Origin: VBCK01 sp035939615
Lineage (GTDB): Bacteria > Pseudomonadota > Gammaproteobacteria > Burkholderiales > Burkholderiaceae_F
DNA length: 39,798 nt
Assembly (NCBI GenBank): GCA_035939615.1
Contig: DASZFP010000153.1
Span: forward strand, 1 to 39,798
Direction: 5' to 3'
In this document: positions 31,735-38,861 of the stretch, one piece after another
Layout of the letters: each line of letters opens with the position of its first letter
Position numbering within the stretch: the first letter of the stretch is position 1
Notes under the pieces: model-generated
Databases searched by the model: none
The model's input: only the letters and a program-made list of their open reading frames with translations
Told to the model about the DNA's origin: nothing
Made by a program: the position numbers and the translations under genes

Positions 31735-32463
31735 ATGGCGCCGCCGGCATTGATCGCAGCCGTTCTGGCTGCGGGATCCTTCGCGGCCTTTCATGCGGTA
31801 GCGCACGATCGCATCGCTTCCATTGGAGACTCTGGACCTTCCTCCGAAGCCGCCACGGCCCCTACCCAAAGGCTGGTCGAGCTTGTTCGGGCCCTCGACA
31901 GGGCGACCCATTCTTCCACGAAAATAGTGCTTCGCCCGTTCGCGCGATCCCTCGAAGAGACGGCCGCCGGCCTGGCAGATTTTCATATACCGCTGATGCA
32001 GAGCGACGCTTCGCCGGCTCCGGAGGGGCTGGTTTACGTGATGGACGTCGATTTCGGCCAGGTTCAGTTCGTCATCTATTCCCGAAAGCTGGCGCCGCTG
32101 GACGCCAGCAGCGTGACCACAGCGAAGAATGTCGAAACGGAACCGGGCCACGAAACCTTCTTCCCGTTTCCCGTCAGCGCGACGCATTGTTTGCCCTGCA
32201 GCCTGGACAAGATTCTGCTGGGCAGGACGGACGCGCTCATTGCAGCCTCGGGAGTGGTCGATCCGCTGCTGCCTGCGCCGAAATACAAGGGCATCCATCG
32301 TGCGCTGTTCAAGTCTTTCCCGGTCCGGGCCCTTGTTCCGGCCAAGGCCAACTCTTCCGCCACGCGCCGCTACCTGATCGACGGAGTCAAACGCCTGAAA
32401 GAAACGGGCGAGTTGTCAGCCATCATGCGGCAGGAAGCCGCCTACTCGGACTGGCAGCCCTGA
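31735..32463 (+). CDS. Exported solute-binding-protein-like protein, possible kinase partner
   Basis: The 242-residue protein has a signal peptide (MAPPALIAAVLAAGSFAAFHAVA) and a periplasmic binding-protein-like body: KIVLRPFARSLEETAAGLADFHIPLM, VQFVIYSRK, DALIAASGVVDPLL, and a C-terminal RRYLIDGVKRLKETGELSAIM. The last segment is typical of type 3 solute-binding proteins. No permease or ATPase lies nearby, so it is unlikely to serve transport and may instead present a ligand to the divergent histidine kinase, as such proteins do in several sensor systems. The ATG at 31735 fits the signal peptide. The gene ends 9 bases before the convergent rpiA stop. The pairing with the kinase is inference. 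Confidence 0.72.
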   Translation: MAPPALIAAVLAAGSFAAFHAVAHDRIASIGDSGPSSEAATAPTQRLVELVRALDRATHSSTKIVLRPFARSLEETAAGLADFHIPLMQSDASPAPEGLVYVMDVDFGQVQFVIYSRKLAPLDASSVTTAKNVETEPGHETFFPFPVSATHCLPCSLDKILLGRTDALIAASGVVDPLLPAPKYKGIHRALFKSFPVRALVPAKANSSATRRYLIDGVKRLKETGELSAIMRQEAAYSDWQP

Positions 32464-32472
32464 GGCCTACGG

Positions 32473-33150
32473 CTATGGCCGGCCGAACTCGACCACCCCC
32501 TGGGGCGTGCCCAGCAGCAGCAGGTCGGCTCCGCGCCGCGCGAACAGCCCGACCGTCACCACACCGGCAATCCGGTTGAGCGCGTCCTCCAGGGCGACCG
32601 GATCGCGGATCTGCAAGCCGTGCACATCGAGGATCACATTGCCGTTGTCGGTCACGACGCCCTCGCGCAGCCGCGGCGCGCCGCCCAGCGCGGCCAGCTG
32701 GCGGGCCACGTGGGCCCGCCCCATCGGGATCACCTCGACCGGCAGCGGGAAGCGGCCGAGCACCTGGACGCGCTTGCTGGCGTCGGCGATGCAGATGAAG
32801 CGCTCGGCCACCGCCGCCACGATCTTTTCGCGGGTCAGCGCGCCGCCTCCGCCCTTGATCATCGACAGGCCGGCGTCGATCTCGTCGGCGCCGTCCACAT
32901 ACACCGGCATCGACTCGATGTCATTCAGGTCGACCACCGTCAGACCTCGCTCGCGCAAGCGCGCCGCGCTGCGCTCGGAACTGGCGACCACGGCGGCAAT
33001 CGACTCGCGATGCGGCCCCAGCGCGTCGATGAAAAGATCCGCGGTGGAGCCGGTTCCCACGCCGATCACCGCCGCGGTGCCGAAGTGGACCGAGATGCAT
33101 TGCACCGCAGCCTCGGCGACGGCCCGTTTAAGATCGTCCTGTGATGCCAT
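32473..33150 (-). CDS. rpiA: Ribose-5-phosphate isomerase A
   Basis: The 225-residue enzyme is complete. VIGVGTGSTADLFIDAL binds phosphate, VDGADEIDAGLSMIKGGGGALTREKI holds the catalytic Asp and Glu region, FPLPVEVIPMG and VTDNGNVILD are family-typical. It interconverts ribose 5-phosphate and ribulose 5-phosphate in the pentose phosphate pathway. The C-terminus VVTVGLFARRGADLLLLGTPQ is the part found again, decayed, at 28816-28927. The start is the only ATG at the right place; no strong ribosome binding site is seen. It was probably once next to nadA. Confidence 0.94.
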   Translation of the reverse strand: MASQDDLKRAVAEAAVQCISVHFGTAAVIGVGTGSTADLFIDALGPHRESIAAVVASSERSAARLRERGLTVVDLNDIESMPVYVDGADEIDAGLSMIKGGGGALTREKIVAAVAERFICIADASKRVQVLGRFPLPVEVIPMGRAHVARQLAALGGAPRLREGVVTDNGNVILDVHGLQIRDPVALEDALNRIAGVVTVGLFARRGADLLLLGTPQGVVEFGRP

Positions 33151-33237
33151 CGCGCGCAGTCGTCGTTGGAGGGGGCCGCCCGGGCGTCATGAGTAGTGAC
33201 TCAGGCGACTGGTCCGATAAACCGGCATCATAAGCAG

Positions 33238-33819
33238 ATGTCCACCCCCGGATTCAAACGCTGGATCGCCTCCTGGTTCATCGGCCTGGTCGCCGTGCTG
33301 TTCCTGATCGAGGAATGGCTGTGGAACCGGCTCAAGCAGGCGATGGCGCTGCTCGGCCGCCTGCCCGGCCTGCGCCGGCTGGAGCGCTGGATCCGCGCGT
33401 TGCCGCCCGCCTGGGCGGCGGTCGTGTTCCTGGCCCCCTCGATGCTGATCCTGCCGATCAAGCTGTTCGCGGTGACGATGATCATGGCCGGACACTTCCT
33501 GAGTGGGGCCGGCGTGATCCTGGCCGCCAAGCTCGCCGCCACGGCGCTGTTCGCTCGCGTCTTCGTGCTGACGCAACCCGCGCTGATGCGGGTGGGCTGG
33601 TTCGTGCGGCTGCACGCGACCGTGCTGCGCTGGCGCGTCTGGGTGCACTGCCAGGTCGAGGCGCACCCGTTGTGGCGGTCGATGCGCCGGCAAATGATCC
33701 AGTGGCGCGCCCAGATGGAAGCCTCGCGCGGGCGCAATACCCGCTGGGCGCGGCGGCTGAAGGCGGCCCGGCGGCTGGACCGGATGCGGCGCCGCGCCGC
33801 AACGCCCACCGCCGGATAG
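33238..33819 (+). CDS. Membrane protein of unknown function
   Basis: The 193-residue protein has three or so hydrophobic segments: WIASWFIGLVAVLFLIEEWL, PAWAAVVFLAPSMLILPIKLF and HFLSGAGVILAAKLAATALF. An Arg/Trp-rich cytoplasmic tail of about 70 residues follows (MRRQMIQWRAQMEASRGR). I do not recognise a characterised family; similar proteins of unknown role occur in betaproteobacteria. The start at 33238 is chosen because the protein then begins just before the first span; a GTG at 33196 would add 14 residues. It lies 25 bp before the gamma-glutamyltransferase gene on the same strand, and may be cotranscribed. Confidence 0.7.
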   Translation: MSTPGFKRWIASWFIGLVAVLFLIEEWLWNRLKQAMALLGRLPGLRRLERWIRALPPAWAAVVFLAPSMLILPIKLFAVTMIMAGHFLSGAGVILAAKLAATALFARVFVLTQPALMRVGWFVRLHATVLRWRVWVHCQVEAHPLWRSMRRQMIQWRAQMEASRGRNTRWARRLKAARRLDRMRRRAATPTAG

Positions 33820-33844
33820 TCAACGAATTCGCGGAGCTCAACGC

Positions 33845-35695
33845 ATGCGATGCCCCGTTCATGCTGTTGCCCTGGCGCTGTTCGTCACGGGCGCCCACTG
33901 CGCGCTGGCGCAGCCGGCGCTGTCGACCTGCAACGACACACCCAGGGCCCCCTTCTGCGCCGGCGTGCGCGGCGATCGCTCCGAGGGCTGGGCGGGCCAG
34001 GGGCGCTCCGAGGTGATGGCCCAGCACGGCATGGTCGTCACCAGCCAGCCGCTGGCAGCTCAAGCGGGGCTCGACATATTGCGACGCGGCGGCAACGCCA
34101 TCGATGCTGCCGTCGCCACGGCCGCTGTGTTGAACGTAGTCGAACCGATGATGGTCGGCGTCGGCGGGGATCTGTTCGCGATCGTCTACATCGCCCGGGA
34201 AGGCAAGCTGTACGTGCTCAACGCCAGCGGCGTGGCGCCGTCCGGGGCCACCATCGAGCGCCTCGATTCGCTCGGGTACCGCTGGAAGCCGGACGATTGG
34301 GGGCCCGGCTCCGGGATGCCGGTCTACGGCATATTGCCGGTCACGGTGCCCGGGTCGGTCTGGGGCTGGGAGGAGGTGCTCAAGCGCTTCGGCAAGCTCA
34401 CCTTCAAGGAGGTGCTGGAACCGGCCGCGCGATATGCAGAAAACGGATTCCCGGTTTCCGAGAGGATCGCGCACGACTGGCGGCTTCCGAATGCGCTGCC
34501 GCTCACCGGCTGCTGCAAGGAACCCGACCCGGACACGATCAAGGCCTGGACCATAGACGGCGCTGCTCCGACGGCCGGACAGATCTTCAGGAACCGTGAC
34601 CTCGCGCACACCTTCCGTCTGCTGCAAGCGCATGGGCGCGACGTGTTCTACAAGGGGGAAATCGCGCGGGCGATTGTGGCCAAGTCGACCGCGCTGGGCG
34701 GGACGATGAAGCTCGAGGACCTGGCGCAGTACGAGGGCGAGTGGCAGGAGCCGGCCACCAGCACGTATCACGGCTTCGAGATCGCCGAATTGCCCCCGCC
34801 CTCGCAGGCCTGGGCTGCCGTTGAGATCCTGAACATCCTGGAAGCCTGCGTGCCCGTATGGGCGCCGGGCCAGACGCTCGCGTCGCTGGGCCCGTCCGAT
34901 CCGAAGTACTGGCACTTCCTGGTCGAGGCCAAGAAGCTCGCCTATGCCGATCTGTACACCTTCAACGCCGATCCGCATTTCGTCCGCATTCCGCTCGACC
35001 GCCTGCTGTCCAAGTCGCACGCGAGCCTTCTGTGCCGCAAGGTCAATCCCGATCGCGCCTCGACCCCGGGACCGCAGGGCATCGACGAACACGCCGGCGA
35101 TACGATCGTGCTGTCGACCGCCGATGCGCAGGGCAACATGGTGTCGTGGGTCAACAGCAACTACTCGCGTTTCGGCTCCGGCCTCACGGTGCCGGGGTAC
35201 GGCTTCATTCTTCACGATCGCGGGGCCCTGTTCTCGCTCGATCCGAAAAGTCCCAACGCGCTCGCGCCGCACAAGCGGCCTTTCAACACGCTGTCGGCGG
35301 GCTTCGTCACTCAAGGCGGCCGGCCCGTGATGACGGTGACGCTGATGGGCGGGGACATGCAGGCCCAAGGCCACGCACAGCTGCTGGTGAGCATCCTGGA
35401 CCTGGGCGCCAATCTTCAGGCAGCGGCCGACCTGGCCAGGTTCCGTCATTCTCAAGTTCCCAACACCCTCGGCCTGGAATCGTCCCTGTTCGAACGGGTC
35501 GGCCCTCGCCTGAAGCTGATGGGACACGAAGTGCGCCCGATCAACGGCGGCGATGTCGGCGGCGTGCAGGTGATCCTGTTCGCGCCGGATCCGTCGTCGA
35601 AGGTGCCATCAGGGCCGGATCCGGATCAGCGCGTGAACGGCGTTTATCGGGCCGGGTCGGATTTTCGGAAGGACGGCGCGGCGGCGGGCTGGTGA
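33845..35695 (+). CDS. Exported gamma-glutamyltransferase family protein
   Basis: The 616-residue protein has a signal peptide (MRCPVHAVALALFVTGAHCALA) and the GGT fold: GMVVTSQPLAAQAGLDILRRGGNAIDAAVA at the start, EPMMVGVGGDLFAIVY, and AGDTIVLSTADAQGNMVSW. In the last of these Thr420 should be the residue that starts the small subunit after self-cleavage and acts as nucleophile. GGT enzymes remove gamma-glutamyl groups from glutathione or similar amides in the periplasm. The motif is G-D-T-I, not the S-T-T-H-x-S of classical GGT, so it belongs to the broader GGT/acylase branch whose substrates are less certain. GGAG lies 8 nt before the ATG. Confidence 0.87.
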   Translation: MRCPVHAVALALFVTGAHCALAQPALSTCNDTPRAPFCAGVRGDRSEGWAGQGRSEVMAQHGMVVTSQPLAAQAGLDILRRGGNAIDAAVATAAVLNVVEPMMVGVGGDLFAIVYIAREGKLYVLNASGVAPSGATIERLDSLGYRWKPDDWGPGSGMPVYGILPVTVPGSVWGWEEVLKRFGKLTFKEVLEPAARYAENGFPVSERIAHDWRLPNALPLTGCCKEPDPDTIKAWTIDGAAPTAGQIFRNRDLAHTFRLLQAHGRDVFYKGEIARAIVAKSTALGGTMKLEDLAQYEGEWQEPATSTYHGFEIAELPPPSQAWAAVEILNILEACVPVWAPGQTLASLGPSDPKYWHFLVEAKKLAYADLYTFNADPHFVRIPLDRLLSKSHASLLCRKVNPDRASTPGPQGIDEHAGDTIVLSTADAQGNMVSWVNSNYSRFGSGLTVPGYGFILHDRGALFSLDPKSPNALAPHKRPFNTLSAGFVTQGGRPVMTVTLMGGDMQAQGHAQLLVSILDLGANLQAAADLARFRHSQVPNTLGLESSLFERVGPRLKLMGHEVRPINGGDVGGVQVILFAPDPSSKVPSGPDPDQRVNGVYRAGSDFRKDGAAAGW

Positions 35696-35723
35696 AGACG
35701 GGCCGCGCCGAGGCAAACGCCTC

Positions 35724-35927
35724 CTAACGCCAGATGAAGAGGGTGCCGCACAGCGCCACACCGATCGCGTACAGCAGCCAGACCTGGGATACGAAATATG
35801 GAAACACCATCAAGGCCAGCCCGATGATCATCTGCTGCCAGTGGCCGTTCTTGCGCCCGTAGGTGAAGGCGGCGATTCCGACCACGCCGAACATCAGACC
35901 GGCAAACAGGACCGCTGGCGACGGCAT
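35724..35927 (-). CDS. Small membrane protein (67 residues)
   Basis: The protein has two hydrophobic spans: SPAVLFAGLMFGVVGIAAFTYG and IIGLALMVFPYFVSQVWLLYAIGVALCG, with a short polar loop GRKNGHWQQM. Small proteins with the AAFTYGRKNGHW pattern recur in proteobacteria, but I know no function. It is convergent with the GGT gene (28 bp apart) and divergent from the MBL gene at 36064. No terminator is clear. Confidence 0.72.
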   Translation of the reverse strand: MPSPAVLFAGLMFGVVGIAAFTYGRKNGHWQQMIIGLALMVFPYFVSQVWLLYAIGVALCGTLFIWR

Positions 35928-36063
35928 CGGCAGCTTTACCGCGCATCAGGATGAGTCCGACTCTACACCCGCACCCACGCGTTCCCGGCCCGTTCCTCTT
36001 GGAGGCGGGCCGGAATCCGAGTAGGGTGGGGTAGGCACAAATCATTTACAACGAGGCGCGAGC

Positions 36064-37161
36064 ATGAACAAGAGGCGCGAATTCCTGAAGGCCTCGGCTG
36101 CACTGGCCGGTGCGGCTGGTGGCTTGAGCCGGATCGAAGTGGCAGGCGCAGCGGCGATCCAGGTACCCGTCGTCGACAAGTTGACGATCAACGTGCTGGT
36201 CGACAGCAGTCAGGACTGGTTCTTCAAACCAAGCCAGGTCAACGGTGTGTCGATCCAGCCTGGGCCCCGCCCGACCGATTTTCGCCGGACGCTGCACAAT
36301 CAGTGGGGCCTGTCGTTGTTCCTCGAATCGCAGCGCGGCAGCGAACAGCGCGACCTGATGCTCGACTATGGCTACAGCGCCGATGCGCTGCTCAACAACA
36401 TCGATATTCTGAAGGTTGACCCGAGCAAGGTCTCCGCGCTCATCATCAGCCACGGCCACTTCGATCATTACGGCGGCCTGATCGGCTTTCTCGACAAGTA
36501 CCGCGACAAGCTGCCGGCGGACGTCAGGCTCTATGCGGGCGGCGAGGACAATTTCTGCCATCGCCTGATCCGCTCGGGCGAAGGTCAGTTCACCGATTTC
36601 GGCACCCTGGACCGTCGCGAGCTCGCCAAGCGGAAAGTCGCGACCGTTCTGGCCGAGACGCCCACGATCATCGAGGGCCACGCCTTCACGACCGGCAGGA
36701 TCCAGCGCAACAGCATCGAGAAGGTGCTGCCCAACACGTTCGTCGAACGCAAGATCGAAGACGGCCTGGGATGCGATGCCAGCCACTTCACCACGGCCGA
36801 GCTGCAAGGCAAGATCGTGCCGGACGAGCATGTCCACGAGCATGCGACCTGCTTCAACGTGAAGGACCGAGGCCTGGTCGTGATCAGCTCCTGCGGCCAC
36901 GTCGGCATCGTCAATTCGGTGCGCCAGGCGCAGGAGGTGTCCGGGGTGCGCAAGGTCCACGCGATCGTCGGCGGCTTCCACCTGGGCCCGGCGCCCAAGG
37001 ACTATCTCGATACGGTCGTCGTCGAGATCAGGAAGCTCGAGCCGGACGTGGTCATCCCGATGCATTGCAGCGGGTACAACTTCGTCCAGGCCATGCGCGA
37101 GCAGATGCCCGCCAATCTGATGGTGTCGACCACCGGGAGCCGGATCACCTTCGGTGCCTGA
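36064..37161 (+). CDS. Tat-exported metallo-beta-lactamase-fold hydrolase
   Basis: The 365-residue protein starts with a twin-arginine signal (MNKRREFLKASAALAGAAGG). The zinc motif is SHGHFDH (H130, H132, D134, H135). SSCGHVGIVNSVRQAQEVSG and VIPMHCSGYNF supply later ligands. This pattern is that of the family annotated as beta-ribofuranosylaminobenzene 5'-phosphate (dihydropterin) synthase-like MBL proteins. Those are mostly cytoplasmic, whereas this one is exported folded, which fits a protein that takes up metals before export. The substrate is unknown. The next gene starts inside its 3' end (GTG at 37154), and a third exported protein follows, so the three probably form an operon. Confidence 0.85.
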   Translation: MNKRREFLKASAALAGAAGGLSRIEVAGAAAIQVPVVDKLTINVLVDSSQDWFFKPSQVNGVSIQPGPRPTDFRRTLHNQWGLSLFLESQRGSEQRDLMLDYGYSADALLNNIDILKVDPSKVSALIISHGHFDHYGGLIGFLDKYRDKLPADVRLYAGGEDNFCHRLIRSGEGQFTDFGTLDRRELAKRKVATVLAETPTIIEGHAFTTGRIQRNSIEKVLPNTFVERKIEDGLGCDASHFTTAELQGKIVPDEHVHEHATCFNVKDRGLVVISSCGHVGIVNSVRQAQEVSGVRKVHAIVGGFHLGPAPKDYLDTVVVEIRKLEPDVVIPMHCSGYNFVQAMREQMPANLMVSTTGSRITFGA

Positions 37162-37834
37162 CGACCGTCGCAAGGGTCGCAACCAGATCGCGGCGTTCGT
37201 GATTCAAGCTGCCGCGGTAGGGTTCGGCGTGGTCTCCGCGGTGCCGGCCGAAGCCGACTTCAAGAGTCCGGCGGCCTTGGCCGCCGAAGCCGCGCCGGAA
37301 GGCGCGGCGAAGGCGGCCGAGCTGATGGATGCGCTGATGTGGAACCGGGGACCGATCGGCGGCCCCTTCGACCTGATCGATCAGCACGGGCGGCACCGCA
37401 CCGACGCCGAGTTCCGCGGCAAGTTGCTGGTGCTGTATTTCGGTTACACGTATTGCCCGGACGTTTGCCCGACGGACCTGAAGGCGATCTCTTCGGCCAT
37501 CGATCTGCTCGGCCCGGCCGGCGAGGACGTCCAGCCCGTCTTCATCACGGTGGACCCGCAGCGCGACACCGTTGCGCGCCTGCGCGGCTACGTGTCGTCC
37601 TTTCACCCGCGCCTGATCGCGTTGACCGGATCGGCGGCGCAGGTGCGTCAGGTCGCCCTCGCCTACAAGGTCTATTACGCCAACGTGACCTCCGGGAACG
37701 GCGAGCCCTACGCGGTCGACCACACCGGATTTGTCTATCTGGTCGGCCGCGATGGAAAGTATCTGGGCTTTTTCCCGCCCGGCACCCCACCCGGCCGCAT
37801 GGTCGAGATCATCCGGCCGCATCTTGCGCCCTGA
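37154..37834 (+). CDS. SCO1/SenC-type copper chaperone or thioredoxin-fold protein
   Basis: The 226-residue protein has the SCO1 fold: GGPFDLIDQHGRHRTDAEFRGKLLVLYFGYTYCPDVCPTDL with the copper-binding Cys pair C101 and C105, VFITVDPQRDT, and the third ligand H190 in AVDHTGFVYLVGRDGKYLGFF. SCO proteins deliver copper to the CuA site of cytochrome c oxidase or serve as thiol reductase at the outer face of the inner membrane. The N-terminus has one hydrophobic stretch (IAAFVIQAAAVGFGVVSAV), a membrane anchor or signal. The GTG start overlaps the MBL stop by 8 bases. No oxidase genes lie nearby; the preceding gene might be its metal-linked partner. Confidence 0.88.
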   Translation: MPDDRRKGRNQIAAFVIQAAAVGFGVVSAVPAEADFKSPAALAAEAAPEGAAKAAELMDALMWNRGPIGGPFDLIDQHGRHRTDAEFRGKLLVLYFGYTYCPDVCPTDLKAISSAIDLLGPAGEDVQPVFITVDPQRDTVARLRGYVSSFHPRLIALTGSAAQVRQVALAYKVYYANVTSGNGEPYAVDHTGFVYLVGRDGKYLGFFPPGTPPGRMVEIIRPHLAP

Positions 37835-37902
37835 AACGCGCACCGGTTCGTGCAAGAATCCGGTCCCAAAGCGCGTTTGAAGCGCCCCCTGTCGGAGCCC
37901 AC

Positions 37903-38721
37903 ATGAAGATCGTCTCGCTGCTGGCCATTGCCGAACTCGGCTTGACCTTTGCCTTTGCACCGTTGATCGAGGCCCGCGCGGCCGACGCCGGTCTGCAATC
38001 GGCCATCGCCAACCCCAAGCGCACTCCAAAGTTCGTCGCGCGCGATGCCGTGCGGCATCCGCAGCAGGAGCTCGAATTCTTCGGCCTGCGTCCCGACATG
38101 ACGGTGGTCGAAGTCTGGCCGGGCGGAGGTTATTGGACCGAGATACTGGCCCCGTACCTGAAGACTGCGGGCTCGTATTTCGTGGCCGTTCCGCCACCCA
38201 AGGACGCGGAGGCGCCCGCGCCCGGGAAGGACACGTTCCGCGCAAAGCTGGCGGCGGACCCGGATGCTTACGGCAAGGTCACCGTGACCCAACTGGGACT
38301 GGATCACTACCAGGTCGCACCGCCCGGCAGCGTCGATCTGATCGTCACGTTCCGTAACCTGCACAACTGGGTGGGAGCGGGCTACGCGCCCGCGGCGCTG
38401 GAAGGCCTCTACCGGGCGCTGAAGCCCGGCGGCATCCTCGGCATCGAGGACCACCGCGCCCGCACTGACGTGCCGCAGGATCCGAAGGCCGACAACGGCT
38501 ACGTACGCCAGGACTACACGATCGAGCTGGCGAAGAAGGCCGGATTCGAGTTCGTCGGCGCCTCGGAGATCAACGCCAATCCGCGCGACACCAAGGACTG
38601 GCCCAAGGGCGTGTGGACGCTGCCGCCGTCGTTTGCGCTGAAGGACGTGGACCGCGACAAATACGCTGCGATCGGCGAGGCGGACAACTTCGTGCTGAAG
38701 TTCCGCAAGCCGAAGCTCTGA
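37903..38721 (+). CDS. Methyltransferase-fold protein with a signal peptide
   Basis: The 272-residue protein begins with a signal peptide (MKIVSLLAIAELGLTFAFAPLIEARAA). It then has the class I SAM methyltransferase pattern: VVEVWPGGGYWTEILAPYL (motif I), DLIVTFRNLHNWVG, and LYRALKPGGILGIEDHRA. The ATG at 37903 has GGAG 7 nt upstream. SAM is not available in the periplasm, so an exported methyltransferase is odd; members of this family with a leader recur in proteobacteria and their role is unsettled. They might bind another ligand, or the leader might be kept as an anchor. It lies 68 bp behind the SCO1 gene on the same strand. It is followed by hairpins and the convergent lpd gene. Confidence 0.82.
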   Translation: MKIVSLLAIAELGLTFAFAPLIEARAADAGLQSAIANPKRTPKFVARDAVRHPQQELEFFGLRPDMTVVEVWPGGGYWTEILAPYLKTAGSYFVAVPPPKDAEAPAPGKDTFRAKLAADPDAYGKVTVTQLGLDHYQVAPPGSVDLIVTFRNLHNWVGAGYAPAALEGLYRALKPGGILGIEDHRARTDVPQDPKADNGYVRQDYTIELAKKAGFEFVGASEINANPRDTKDWPKGVWTLPPSFALKDVDRDKYAAIGEADNFVLKFRKPKL

Positions 38722-38727
38722 TCCCTC

Positions 38728-38760
38728 ACCCCTTTCCGGCCTTCGGCCGAAAAGGGGGTA
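38728..38760. terminator. Hairpin after the methyltransferase-like gene
   Basis: ACCCCTTTCCGGCC and GGCCGAAAAGGGGGT pair nearly perfectly around a short TTC loop, just past the stop at 38721. It lies between convergent genes and probably ends transcription from at least one side. Confidence 0.6.
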
Positions 38761-38769
38761 GGAAGGGAA

Positions 38770-38794
38770 CGAGGGGGCTGGGCTGGCCCCCTCG
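38770..38794. terminator. Second GC-rich hairpin between convergent genes
   Basis: CGAGGGGGC and GCCCCCTCG form a perfect 9-bp stem with a 7-base loop. There is no T-run. Together with the hairpin at 38728 it separates the methyltransferase-like gene from lpd. Confidence 0.45.
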
Positions 38795-38861
38795 TGCTCC
38801 CCCAGCCAATGTGCAAGGCGCGGGCGAGGGGCGACCCGCCGCCGCAGGTGTCAGCCGGCGT

